From Gemmatimonadota bacterium (GTDB taxonomy: Bacteria; Gemmatimonadota; Gemmatimonadetes; Longimicrobiales; UBA6960): 12,890 nucleotides of DNA. The DNA lies in NCBI GenBank assembly GCA_022564535.1, contig JADFLD010000014.1:1-12890 (forward strand). Direction: 5' to 3'. Of this stretch, positions 1 through 6,491 are shown piece by piece (position 1 is the stretch's first letter; the number at the start of each line of letters is the position of its first letter). A program made the translations under genes and the position numbers. The notes below the pieces were generated by a model, which saw nothing but the letters and a program-made list of their open reading frames with translations, searched no databases and had not been told where the DNA came from.

Positions 1-193
1 GGTCGCGGCCCTGGACGTCGTCTCTCCTCCTCGCCGTAGCTACGGCTACGACTCGTCGTCGTTCCTACTCCAGGTCTCGCGAGACCCCTGCGCGCGGTCC
101 ACTCTATTACTACCACGGGCTGCTAGAGAAGCTCCCATTCGGGTGGATCATTGCCGAGCTGAAAGTCAGCGGAGCCCTCAGCTGTGAGCGCCG
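1..193. other. Intergenic segment with two dyads, no gene seen
   Basis: I see no convincing coding sequence in this stretch. It lies downstream of the leftward hydrolase gene that ends at 194. It holds a hairpin at 35-50, with 6-bp arms CGTAGC and GCTACG around a TACG loop; as plus-strand RNA this is a C(UACG)G tetraloop of the very stable UNCG class. It also holds a perfect 14-bp palindrome, GGTCTCGCGAGACC, at 73-86. Neither is followed by a T-run on either strand, so neither is a standard intrinsic terminator. Arms this short are expected by chance in a window of this size, so function is unproven. Confidence 0.4.
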
Positions 194-1180
194 TCACCGC
201 ACCGACAGACGGATGGGCTCCAGGTGTCGGGGAATGATCAGCCGAGAGTCGGGGGAGGCCCTACGGACCTCATCGAGAAACGCTTCGACCCAGTCGGTTC
301 GGTATGCGAGCGGCGACCCATAGGGAACTCGAAAGTTGTCTGCGTGGGTCGGCATGACCACCGGGGGGAATCCGAGCGCTCGCATGAGCCGGGGGGTGTA
401 TTCGTAGATTTCCAAGTGTGAAGGCGCTGCCCCGACGAGGGCGATGTCTGGACGAAGCCCCTCCACCTCACGCTCGATGAAGTTCATGGATCCCATGGTC
501 ATGATCTCGTGGCCGCCCAGCCGTACGAGAAACATCAGCGAACCGCCCTCGACGAGTTGGGAGATGCGCAGGGGTCGGGTGGCCCCTTCTTCCACGACCT
601 CCGACTGGTAGTACCGCTTGTCGCCCAGCGGGCTGTGAAGGCTCGGGATCACGCGGATCGAAACGTTCCCAAAGTCATAGTCTTCGCCGCCCCGGACCGT
701 GATCAGCTGTACGTTGGGAACGCCGTAAGCCCGCATGATATTGATCGTGGTTTCGTGCCCGATCACCACCGCGCCGGTCCGGTGCGCGATGTAGGGTATG
801 TCCAACACGTGATCGGGGTGCGCGTGTTGGACCAAGATGTAGTCGGCCCGGTCGATGTGCGCGTCGATCACGTCGGTGTCACTGACGAGCGTATCCGCCC
901 TGGTGTAGATCGGGCGAGTGTCATTCGGATCCTGACTGGGTCTGCCCGAAAAGTTCGCTCGGGTCAGGTACGGATCCACCAAGACCACGACACGGTCACC
1001 CGATGCCTCAGACCCGGCCGAAATCTCCCAACCCGCCGCTCCCAGGTATCGAAGGGTGACACTGTCGGTTTGGGAGGCACTCAGTCCGGGCCCTCGCTCG
1101 ATGGATTGTGACGACGAGTCTGTCGCCAGCATAGACGCCAATATCAGCAGGGCGAGAAAGGACGGCAGAGTGAGGCGCAT
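194..1180 (-). CDS. Exported metallo-beta-lactamase-fold hydrolase (UlaG-like)
   Basis: This 328-residue protein starts with a Sec-type signal peptide (hydrophobic stretch about residues 4-20, then a Ser-rich segment), so it probably acts in the periplasm. The metallo-beta-lactamase signature HxHxDH is present as H119, H121, D123 and H124. Further likely metal-site histidines are H182 (in SLHS) and H279 (in PTHAD). The overall arrangement resembles the UlaG-like or L-ascorbate-6-phosphate-lactonase-like branch, although that branch is usually cytoplasmic and the substrate cannot be read from sequence. The residue after the core strand, in MTMGSMNF (residues 227-234), sits where many family members carry the bridging Asp ligand, so the metal site may be atypical. 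The ATG at 1180 has a modest AGGA nine bases upstream and puts the signal peptide at the very N-terminus. The two small leftward genes lie 194 bp upstream of it. Confidence 0.85.
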   Translation of the reverse strand: MRLTLPSFLALLILASMLATDSSSQSIERGPGLSASQTDSVTLRYLGAAGWEISAGSEASGDRVVVLVDPYLTRANFSGRPSQDPNDTRPIYTRADTLVSDTDVIDAHIDRADYILVQHAHPDHVLDIPYIAHRTGAVVIGHETTINIMRAYGVPNVQLITVRGGEDYDFGNVSIRVIPSLHSPLGDKRYYQSEVVEEGATRPLRISQLVEGGSLMFLVRLGGHEIMTMGSMNFIEREVEGLRPDIALVGAAPSHLEIYEYTPRLMRALGFPPVVMPTHADNFRVPYGSPLAYRTDWVEAFLDEVRRASPDSRLIIPRHLEPIRLSVR

Positions 1181-1271
1181 GCCTTGAGATCCTGTTCGAG
1201 GGTGGCAGGCATCGAGCTGGACCGATTCGGGCGCCCATGACCTGCGCCCGGACGATGCTTACATCGAAATC

Positions 1272-1310
1272 GAGATACGAAGGTATCTCTCCTCCGGAGA
1301 TCGAGCTCGA
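1272..1310. repeat. Cluster of short inverted repeats upstream of the hydrolase gene
   Basis: The gap between the orphan gene ending at 1375 and the hydrolase start at 1180 holds GAGATACGAAGGTATCTC at 1272-1289 (7-bp arms, 4-base loop). It is followed by TCTCC-TCC-GGAGA at 1288-1300 and the palindrome TCGAGCTCGA at 1301-1310. The first two overlap, so they could form alternative hairpins. No T-tract follows on either strand. The cluster could be an operator or transcript-end structure between two leftward transcription units. Single dyads of this size are common by chance; only the clustering is suggestive. Confidence 0.3.
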
Positions 1311-1374
1311 GACGCGACATCTCGAGGTCGGTGTCGGGTCAATAACCACCCCTATTTCCGGCGTCGTGACGCGA

Positions 1375-1674
1375 CTAAAGGCCCAGTTGGAGGTTCATGA
1401 GCTTGGCTCTCGCGCCCACGAAGTCTTCCTGGAGTAGGCAGTCCTTGGCGGCCTCACACGCATCACGCACTCTGGTGGTGTACTCTTCGGATGCGCCCCG
1501 CCTCCAGTCTTTGAATTGAAGCCAGGTACGAAGGGTCAACGCCTGAATCAATTCTTCGGACGCACCCCTCGCCTCCGCCTTGTTGATGGCTCTTTGCCAC
1601 TTGCGTAGGTGCTTGTAGGCGAGCCTGCGGGCCTTCCTGCTGAGGGGGACGTCGCCTGTCCGCTCGACGTTCAA
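1375..1674 (-). CDS. Small charged helical protein of unknown function
   Basis: I do not recognise this 99-residue protein. It is rich in Lys, Arg, Glu and Ala and looks almost entirely alpha-helical, with two Cys (about residues 72 and 78) in its second half and no signal peptide or membrane segment. The first codon is TTG at 1674-1672, which overlaps the TGA stop of the upstream small gene as TTGA. There is no Shine-Dalgarno sequence before it (the upstream bases are C-rich), so its translation probably depends on ribosomes finishing the upstream gene. The coupling suggests that the two small products work together. The gene may be a lineage-specific orphan, and a non-coding explanation cannot be excluded without homologues. 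Confidence 0.5.
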   Translation of the reverse strand: MNVERTGDVPLSRKARRLAYKHLRKWQRAINKAEARGASEELIQALTLRTWLQFKDWRRGASEEYTTRVRDACEAAKDCLLQEDFVGARAKLMNLQLGL

Positions 1675-1901
1675 GTCGCGGGGAGGTGCACGGTGTGGTC
1701 CTGCACGAACACGCGAGCGCCTTGTGGAAAGTCGATGGATACGAAGTCGTCTTGGTCTCGCACGGTGAACACGAAGACGCGCGCGCCTCCTGTCGAGGCC
1801 TCGTAGACGAAGCTGCTCCCACCTTGCATGGGTTCCGGGTTGTTCCAGCTTCCTGTTTCGAACTGGAACTGGTCGAAGCTGATCGCTCTTGGCCCAGGCA
1901 T
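1671..1901 (-). CDS. Small beta-rich protein of unknown function
   Basis: I do not recognise this protein, which has 76 residues from the start chosen here. Aromatic and polar residues alternate (FQFETGSW, FVYEAS, VFVFTVRDQDDFVSI, VFVQDHTVHL), suggesting a small beta-sheet or beta-barrel domain. No signal peptide or cysteine is visible. The reading frame is open up to an ATG at 1985, but the ATG at 1901 is preferred: GGGAGG lies nine bases upstream of it, while the longer start has no ribosome binding site and the extra 28 codons have poor G+C at third positions. Its TGA overlaps the TTG start of the next gene, so the two form a coupled leftward pair. A longer 104-residue form remains possible. 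Confidence 0.5.
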   Translation of the reverse strand: MPGPRAISFDQFQFETGSWNNPEPMQGGSSFVYEASTGGARVFVFTVRDQDDFVSIDFPQGARVFVQDHTVHLPAT

Positions 1902-1910
1902 GATGTAGTA

Positions 1911-1916
1911 CCTCCC
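1911..1916 (-). promoter_or_regulatory. Ribosome binding site that decides the start at 1901
   Basis: On the minus strand this reads GGGAGG, nine bases before the ATG at 1901. It supports the short form of the small beta-rich protein over the in-frame ATG at 1985. Confidence 0.5.
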
Positions 1917-2100
1917 ATTGATACGACGTTCAGCCTTATCACGGACGGTAACCCCACCCGGCCGTGTCCCGAAACTCCGACCCATCGAGGCAGCCGCCGC
2001 CTAAGAGCGCGGAAGGGCCCGCGGGTCAGCAGCAAGTGGCTAGGTGGGCGTCCGGTGACGCACCACTCCACGGCCCACGTACGCCATCCATATCGTCCGG

Positions 2101-2118
2101 CTACGTCAGGTGACGTAG
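2101..2118. repeat. 18-bp perfect dyad in a divergent intergenic region, possible operator
   Basis: The sequence CTACGTCAGGTGACGTAG has 8-bp perfect arms around a 2-base centre. It lies between the leftward small-gene pair and the rightward SRPBCC operon, about 75 bp upstream of the latter's first ATG, where an operator serving one or both units would sit. The compact symmetry suits a dimeric HTH regulator better than an RNA hairpin because a 2-base loop is too tight. One or two such dyads are expected by chance in a window this long, so only the position gives it weight. Confidence 0.35.
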
Positions 2119-2193
2119 AGAAGTGCGGCTTTCGATTCTGTATCTCTGAGCACGCGAGAACGGGTTCGCACTCTCATCAGGTGGCTTGCAGTT

Positions 2194-2895
2194 ATGGGCG
2201 ATCGAGCGCAGCACAGTGAAGGAGCGACGAGCTTGGTGGCTGGTCGCGCGCTTGTTCTCGGTACGGAACTGCGTCCACTCACGATAGATCTACCGCCGGC
2301 CAGGGTCACGACGAAGGCAGCCAACGAGTACCGCTTCGTGACGCGTTGGAGGGTGGAAGCCTCGCGTGAGGAGGTCTTCGCGGTACTCACCGACTCCGAG
2401 GCCTTGACGCGCTGGTGGCCATCGGTCTACCGCAGGGTTCAGAGGGTCGCGTCGTCGACCGAGCCGAACGGCGTCGGCACTAGGCTACTGCTTCATACGC
2501 AGGGCTGGCTGCCGTACCGCCTGTGCTGGGAGCTGCGTGTCGTCGAACATCGGGAGCCCTCGCGGCTCGCCATCGAGGCGAGCGGAGACTTCGTGGGAAG
2601 CGGCCTCTGGACGCTCGTACAGGACGGTGACGTAACCGACCTGAAGTACACGTGGAAAGTGTACGCGCATAAGCCACTGTTACGACGTCTCTCTTTCCTC
2701 CTGAAGCCGGTGTTCTCGCTGAACCATCGTTGGGCGATGGCACGTGGTCTCGAGAGCCTCGAGCTCGAGCTCGCGAGGCGGCGAGGCGAAGTCGCCGCGT
2801 TGCCTCGTGGGCCGGTGAGCGCGCTGTGGTCGGGCCTGGTCCTGACCGGGGTCTTCGCGGCGCTCGCCCTGATGCTCCTCACGACGCTGTTCTGA
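2194..2895 (+). CDS. Tail-anchored SRPBCC (START-like) domain protein
   Basis: The 233-residue product carries an SRPBCC/polyketide-cyclase-like ligand-binding fold at about residues 45-195. It opens with FVTRWRVEASREEVFAVLTD, followed by EALTRWWPSVYRRV, the usual start of this fold. The family binds hydrophobic ligands in a deep pocket; no specific ligand can be assigned. The C-terminus (about residues 211-232) is a hydrophobic helix ending almost at the last residue, so the protein is probably tail-anchored with the domain in the cytoplasm. The ATG at 2194 has only AGGTGG upstream. A TTG at 2233, with AAGGAG eight bases before it, is a real alternative and would remove 13 residues without touching the domain. 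It is first in an apparent operon: the cytochrome gene begins 31 bp downstream. Confidence 0.8.
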   Translation: MGDRAQHSEGATSLVAGRALVLGTELRPLTIDLPPARVTTKAANEYRFVTRWRVEASREEVFAVLTDSEALTRWWPSVYRRVQRVASSTEPNGVGTRLLLHTQGWLPYRLCWELRVVEHREPSRLAIEASGDFVGSGLWTLVQDGDVTDLKYTWKVYAHKPLLRRLSFLLKPVFSLNHRWAMARGLESLELELARRRGEVAALPRGPVSALWSGLVLTGVFAALALMLLTTLF

Positions 2896-2926
2896 TGTTG
2901 CTCACGCTCGGAAGGAGGTAGCCCTC

Positions 2927-4444
2927 ATGACCAAGGCCATTCGCCGATCGGTGCTCGGTATTACCGTGCTCTCACTCACGGTTGCCGGGGTTCGCGTGCG
3001 GCTCACCGAAGGTGGGAAGGCCATGTCCGAAGAGGCGCTCTTCTCCAGCTTTGAGAGCGCAACCCGCAACCTCGTGGTCAACTGGGACCCGACGGACCCC
3101 CGTCCGGCGGACGAGCGCCTGAAGTCCCTGTTCAGCTTCATGTATCAGACGTACGACGCTTCGGCGTGGATTCCCCAGGCGCTTTTTGACAGCAACATGC
3201 TCACGCAGGCCGTTGTCGGCGATGTCGAGACGATCGTCCGCGAGAACGTCGGCCTCGTGCTCTGGCGCGACAACCCGCTCGTGCCGGCCTTCGGAATGGC
3301 CCCCAATGCCGGATCGGACGACCCGCTGATGTGGACGGTGAACTGCGTCGTGTGCCACACGGCGGAGATCGACGGAGTCGCGTATTTCGGCGCCGGCACG
3401 AAGACGTTCGACGAGTTGTGGCTGGGTGAATCACTCAAGCGGCTGACGAGCGAGCCTTGGCTCTGGCGGCTTCAGGGCACCGACTACGACATGGCGGACG
3501 ACGCCCACCGCATCCTGCTCAGCCATCATCACGACAAGATCGATTCGACGACCCGGGGGCGATCGACTGCGTTCGCGGCCTCGCATGTCGAACTCTACAT
3601 GCGGAGCAACGGCAACCGGATGCCGTCGGTGGATGATGTCGGCCGCGGTGACGTCAAGACGCCACCGCTCTGGCACACGGCGGCGAAGATCCCCACGGAA
3701 CGCTGGTACAGCGACGGCAGCTTCCATGGGGTCTATCCGCTGATGGCGTCGTCGATGGAGCTGGAAAAGGATCGGGGGTTCGACGCTCTTGTCGACGTCG
3801 TCATCCCGACGATCAAGGAAGAATTCGAGTCGGTCCTGCGCTACCTCAAGCCGCCGCCCTACCCATACGAGATCGATCGGGAACTGGCGGAAGTTGGCCG
3901 CGCGCTGTTCGAGTCACGCGAGGTCGGCTGCGCGCGGTGCCACGGGGTCTACGACGGACAGGGCAACGTCGATTGGCCCGGTGTGCACGCGGATGTGGGT
4001 ACCGATATGGCAAGGCGCGACCTCGTCTCCGAGCAGTTCATCGAGGCCTTCGACCGGAGCCCGCTGGCGATCGACGGAAGCCTCATCCGAAGTCGCGGCT
4101 ATGCGGCCACACCGCTCACGGGTGTGTGGGCCAACTTCCCTTACCTGCACAACGGGAGTGTTCCCACCCTCCATCATCTGCTGGGACCCGTGTCGGAGCG
4201 ACCACGGATCTTCGAGGTCATGGCGGCGCTGACACTCGATCGCGAGCGCATGGGCCAGACGCTGTACCGCCGACTCCGGGACGGGCGGCTCGATGAGGAT
4301 GAGCTTCTTCACCGGTACGGAGATGATCGCGACTGGTTCAACACGGCCCGCCCCGGTAGTTCGAACGTCGGCCACGACTTCTGGTCACGCATCGGGACGG
4401 ACGAGAACCGGCGTGCGCTCATCGAATATCTGAAGACGTTGTAG
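2927..4444 (+). CDS. Exported dihaem c-type cytochrome (RoxA/MauG-like superfamily)
   Basis: This 505-residue protein has two CxxCH haem c sites, C140-V-V-C143-H144 and C335-A-R-C338-H339. The C-terminal part has the block TPLTGVWANFPYLHNGSVPT (residues 395-414) and FNTARPGSSNVGHDF (471-485), and the protein ends in ALIEYLKTL. This pattern matches dihaem proteins related to rubber oxygenase RoxA and dihaem peroxidases. It is more likely a periplasmic redox enzyme than a simple electron carrier, but the substrate is unknown. The N-terminus has basic residues and one hydrophobic segment (about 8-24) with no clear cleavage site, so it could be cleaved or stay as an anchor. Residues about 430-470 form a charged stretch where relatives usually have a shorter loop. 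The start has a near-ideal AAGGAGGT seven bases upstream. The TPR gene follows after 8 bp. Confidence 0.85.
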   Translation: MTKAIRRSVLGITVLSLTVAGVRVRLTEGGKAMSEEALFSSFESATRNLVVNWDPTDPRPADERLKSLFSFMYQTYDASAWIPQALFDSNMLTQAVVGDVETIVRENVGLVLWRDNPLVPAFGMAPNAGSDDPLMWTVNCVVCHTAEIDGVAYFGAGTKTFDELWLGESLKRLTSEPWLWRLQGTDYDMADDAHRILLSHHHDKIDSTTRGRSTAFAASHVELYMRSNGNRMPSVDDVGRGDVKTPPLWHTAAKIPTERWYSDGSFHGVYPLMASSMELEKDRGFDALVDVVIPTIKEEFESVLRYLKPPPYPYEIDRELAEVGRALFESREVGCARCHGVYDGQGNVDWPGVHADVGTDMARRDLVSEQFIEAFDRSPLAIDGSLIRSRGYAATPLTGVWANFPYLHNGSVPTLHHLLGPVSERPRIFEVMAALTLDRERMGQTLYRRLRDGRLDEDELLHRYGDDRDWFNTARPGSSNVGHDFWSRIGTDENRRALIEYLKTL

Positions 4445-4452
4445 GCCGTCCA

Positions 4453-5262
4453 ATGCCTACGCACTCTACCAGAAGCCCGGGTCGAGCACTGTTCGTGGTG
4501 GTCACCGCCTCAGTGTCATTCGCTGGCTTGTTTCCGATCGGCGCCGTAGCCCAGCGTTCCACGATCGTCGTCTTCGACAGCCTCGTTCCGGTCGGCGGAG
4601 TCCCTTCCGGCCGTGCGAGGATCGCCCTGCTGGAGGAACAGCTCCTGACGCGCCCCCGAGACTACGGTCTGCGCTGGCTCGCCGCTCAGGAGTACGCCCA
4701 GATCGGCCTCACGGAGCCCGACTCGAAGACTCGGTTTCGGCTTTGGAGCCGGAGTCGCCTTCATGCGACGGTGGCGAAGACGCTCGACCCTGACGGTTTG
4801 GAGGGGCGCTATTGGCTCGCGGTCGCCGCCGGCCTGATCGCGGATCTTTCCGGCGGTCGCACGAAAGTTCGGTTGGCCGACGAAGCGTACCGTGAGTCGG
4901 CCTGGGTACTCGAGATCGACCCCACACATGCGGGAGCGCATTACTTGCAGGGACGCATCCAGGCTGCGGTCATGCGTCTGAGCGCAGTGATGCGATTCAT
5001 TGCGAAAGCCCTGGTCGGCGGCGAGGCGCTCCGAAGCGCGTCGTGGGAGCGAGCCGAATTCCACCTACGCCGAGCTGCCGAGCTCGAGCCGGAACTCGCC
5101 ATGCACCACTTCGAACTCGCGATGATCTACGAGAGCATGGATCGGCCGGAGGAGATGCACGTCGCGTTGCGTAACGCCGTGGGGGCGTCTGTCTCGACGT
5201 CGTTCCAAGAGGACTTCAAGGCAAGAGCTCGGCATCTCTTGGGGGAGAGTCGGCGACCCTAG
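4453..5262 (+). CDS. Exported TPR protein resembling the regulator of microtubule dynamics (RMD) group
   Basis: The 269-residue product begins with a signal peptide (hydrophobic core about residues 12-31, likely cut after AVA at 31-33), so it is periplasmic. The rest is helical and TPR-like. EGRYWLAVAAGLIADLSGGR (117-136), EIDPTHAGAHYLQGR (154-168), RFIAKALVGG (181-190) and ASWERAEFHLRRAAELEPE (196-214) match the pattern of RMD-type TPR proteins found widely in bacteria. TPR folds mediate protein-protein contacts; a scaffold role for the cytochrome is plausible from the 8-bp spacing but is inference. The ATG at 4453 lacks a strong ribosome binding site, fitting translational coupling to the cytochrome. 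It ends only 16 bp before the stop of the convergent cyclic-nucleotide-binding gene. Confidence 0.8.
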   Translation: MPTHSTRSPGRALFVVVTASVSFAGLFPIGAVAQRSTIVVFDSLVPVGGVPSGRARIALLEEQLLTRPRDYGLRWLAAQEYAQIGLTEPDSKTRFRLWSRSRLHATVAKTLDPDGLEGRYWLAVAAGLIADLSGGRTKVRLADEAYRESAWVLEIDPTHAGAHYLQGRIQAAVMRLSAVMRFIAKALVGGEALRSASWERAEFHLRRAAELEPELAMHHFELAMIYESMDRPEEMHVALRNAVGASVSTSFQEDFKARARHLLGESRRP

Positions 5263-5278
5263 AACGCACCCTCTGGGC

Positions 5279-5737
5279 CTAGAACATCGCCATCACCAGG
5301 ATCGACTGCAGATTGTCGTTCGTAACCCGGAGGCGCTGGCAGAGGAGCCGGACCACCGACCACAGCAACTTATGGGCGAGGTCACGGTCGGAATCCAGAA
5401 GGAGCTCGAAGTCGGAGCGGGAGATGCTCAGGAGAGTGCACCGACTGTTGGAGATCGCGTCGGTTGAACGCTCCGACGGGTCCAACACCGCCATCTCACC
5501 GAAACACGCCCCTTGTTTCAGAATCGCGATGGCCTCCTCACCCGTGCCCGGCACGTCCCGAGAGATCCGCACCTCCCCCTTCGAGATGATGTAGAGTCGA
5601 TCGCCCTCGTCACCTTCTCTGAAGATGTACTCGTCGAACTTCAGCTCCTGGACTTCGCAGATCTCGGCAACTTGCTCGAGCTCGTCCTCCTCGAGGTCCC
5701 TGAAGATTGCCGACTGCTTGATGACTTCCCAATCCAT
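5279..5737 (-). CDS. Stand-alone cyclic-nucleotide-binding (Crp-type) domain protein
   Basis: This 152-residue protein is essentially one cyclic-nucleotide-binding domain (about residues 8-125). The beta-roll glycines are visible in EGDEGDRLYIISKGEVRI (41-58). The phosphate-binding cassette is FGEMAVLDPSERSTDA (79-94), with the conserved E81 and R90 in place. After the domain there is only a helical tail (about 120-152, ending VMAMF) and no helix-turn-helix, so it is not a Crp-type transcription factor. It may sense cAMP or cGMP and act by contact with another protein. The start is set by AGGAGG four bases before the ATG at 5737; the frame is open further upstream to 5854, but that extension looks non-coding. 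It is convergent with the TPR gene and divergent from the dodecin gene. Confidence 0.85.
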   Translation of the reverse strand: MDWEVIKQSAIFRDLEEDELEQVAEICEVQELKFDEYIFREGDEGDRLYIISKGEVRISRDVPGTGEEAIAILKQGACFGEMAVLDPSERSTDAISNSRCTLLSISRSDFELLLDSDRDLAHKLLWSVVRLLCQRLRVTNDNLQSILVMAMF

Positions 5738-5741
5738 ATGG

Positions 5742-5747
5742 CCTCCT
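5742..5747 (-). promoter_or_regulatory. Ribosome binding site fixing the start at 5737
   Basis: AGGAGG on the minus strand, four bases before the ATG. It decides against the longer in-frame start at 5854. Confidence 0.7.
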
Positions 5748-5766
5748 GAGTCCGACCGCCGGTGTC

Positions 5767-5806
5767 GAGTGGATAAGACATCACACCACCCATCCCTTGT
5801 CCACTC
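5767..5806. repeat. 11-bp inverted repeat upstream of the cNMP-domain gene
   Basis: GAGTGGATAAG at 5767-5777 and CTTGTCCACTC at 5796-5806 are inverted copies with one mismatch, separated by 18 bases. In plus-strand RNA the mismatch is a U-G wobble, so all 11 pairs can form. It lies 30-70 bases upstream of the cNMP-domain start (minus strand) and about 175 bp upstream of the dodecin start (plus strand). It could be an operator half-site pair or a leader hairpin. No T-run follows, so a terminator is unlikely. Confidence 0.3.
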
Positions 5807-5979
5807 TTGGGACCGGCTTCGCGTATCCGGAGGCTGGCGCTTGATCACAGACACCCGGTGAATGCCCGAAAGTGGATGCCTCGAGGCTGGCCGCCTTGCC
5901 TAGCGCGCCGCGGGCCAGCATGGTGAGTCTGAACCAGAATGCCAAGCCGCAATGTGGCGGCCATCCTGAGGAGTGACAC

Positions 5980-6195
5980 ATGGCTGAAAGCGTGTACAAG
6001 GTCATCGAGCTGGTAGGAACCTCGACGGAGTCCTGGGAGAAGGCGGCCGCCGCGGCGGTCCAACGAGCTTCGGAGTCGCTGCGCGACCTGCGCGTTGCCG
6101 AAGTCTCGGAGTTGGACATGCAGATCAAGGACGGCGTGGTTCAGAACTACCGCGCGAAGGTGAAGATATCCTTCAAGTTCGAGGCTGGCGAGTAA
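5980..6195 (+). CDS. Dodecin family protein, lacking the flavin-stacking Trp
   Basis: The 71-residue product has the dodecin length and pattern: VYKVIELVGTSTESWEKAA (residues 5-23), a single helix, then RVAEVSELDMQIKDG (38-52) and RAKVKISFKFE (58-68). Dodecins assemble as hollow dodecamers that bind and store flavins; some relatives bind other ligands. In classical flavin-binding dodecins the strand after the helix carries a Trp (as in W-F-E-V or W-A-E-V) that stacks on the isoalloxazine ring. Here that position is V39, and the only Trp is W19, in the helix start. Flavin binding is therefore uncertain. The start has GAGGAG at 5968-5973, six bases before the ATG. It appears monocistronic, with a 296-bp gap before the next gene. 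Confidence 0.9.
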   Translation: MAESVYKVIELVGTSTESWEKAAAAAVQRASESLRDLRVAEVSELDMQIKDGVVQNYRAKVKISFKFEAGE

Positions 6196-6313
6196 GGGAA
6201 CGACTGTCTCTCGCAACCTTGCCGAACCCGCTACAGACCGAGGACGATAACCGCGCTCTATGCTGCGGACGTGCGAGCCGACTCCCGTGTCTGGCTCGTC
6301 GATGTTTCTTGTG

Positions 6314-6342
6314 TTGTCGTGGAGCCGGGCGCTCCGTATAGT
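6314..6342 (+). promoter_or_regulatory. Predicted sigma70-type promoter with a dyad in its spacer
   Basis: A -35-like TTGTCG (6314-6319, 4 of 6) and a -10-like TATAGT (6337-6342, 5 of 6) are separated by exactly 17 bases. The spacer contains GGAGC-CGGGC-GCTCC (6321-6335), a 5-bp dyad placed where a regulator could bind. A transcript starting about 7 bases downstream would have a leader of roughly 140 bases before the response-regulator ATG at 6492. I recognise no known riboswitch in that leader. The remaining sequence from 6196 to 6491 shows nothing else I can support. Confidence 0.5.
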
Positions 6343-6479
6343 AAAATGTTGCAAGCTTCGAACGTGAAGCGATCGAGTCGGGTATCGCGTGCGCGCCCCC
6401 GCCCCATAGGGATGCCCGAAGGGATGGTCCGAGTTGGTGTAGGACCCCATCGATGACATTGACGCCACGCTGTGGCACT

Positions 6480-6487
6480 GGGAGGGG
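6480..6487 (+). promoter_or_regulatory. Ribosome binding site fixing the start at 6492
   Basis: GGGAGGGG four to six bases before the ATG at 6492. It decides against the in-frame ATG at 6453, which has no such site. Confidence 0.65.
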
Positions 6488-6491
6488 AAGC

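Noticed and set aside
1..193. Rightward open frame entering from the window edge
   Set aside because: It runs into the hydrolase gene on the other strand, has no recognisable pattern and its codons look random.
1463..2071. Long leftward frame of about 200 codons across the small-gene pair
   Set aside because: Its product is a low-complexity mix of Arg, Ser and Pro with no fold-like pattern, and it lacks a ribosome binding site. The two shorter frames look more protein-like and are linked by a proper junction.
5738..5854. N-terminal extension of the cyclic-nucleotide-binding protein
   Set aside because: AGGAGG four bases before the ATG at 5737 and the domain start right after it make the extension unnecessary.
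6473..6490. TGGCAC as a possible sigma54 -24 element
   Set aside because: The matching -12 TTGC element is absent at the right distance, and the stretch overlaps the ribosome binding site.
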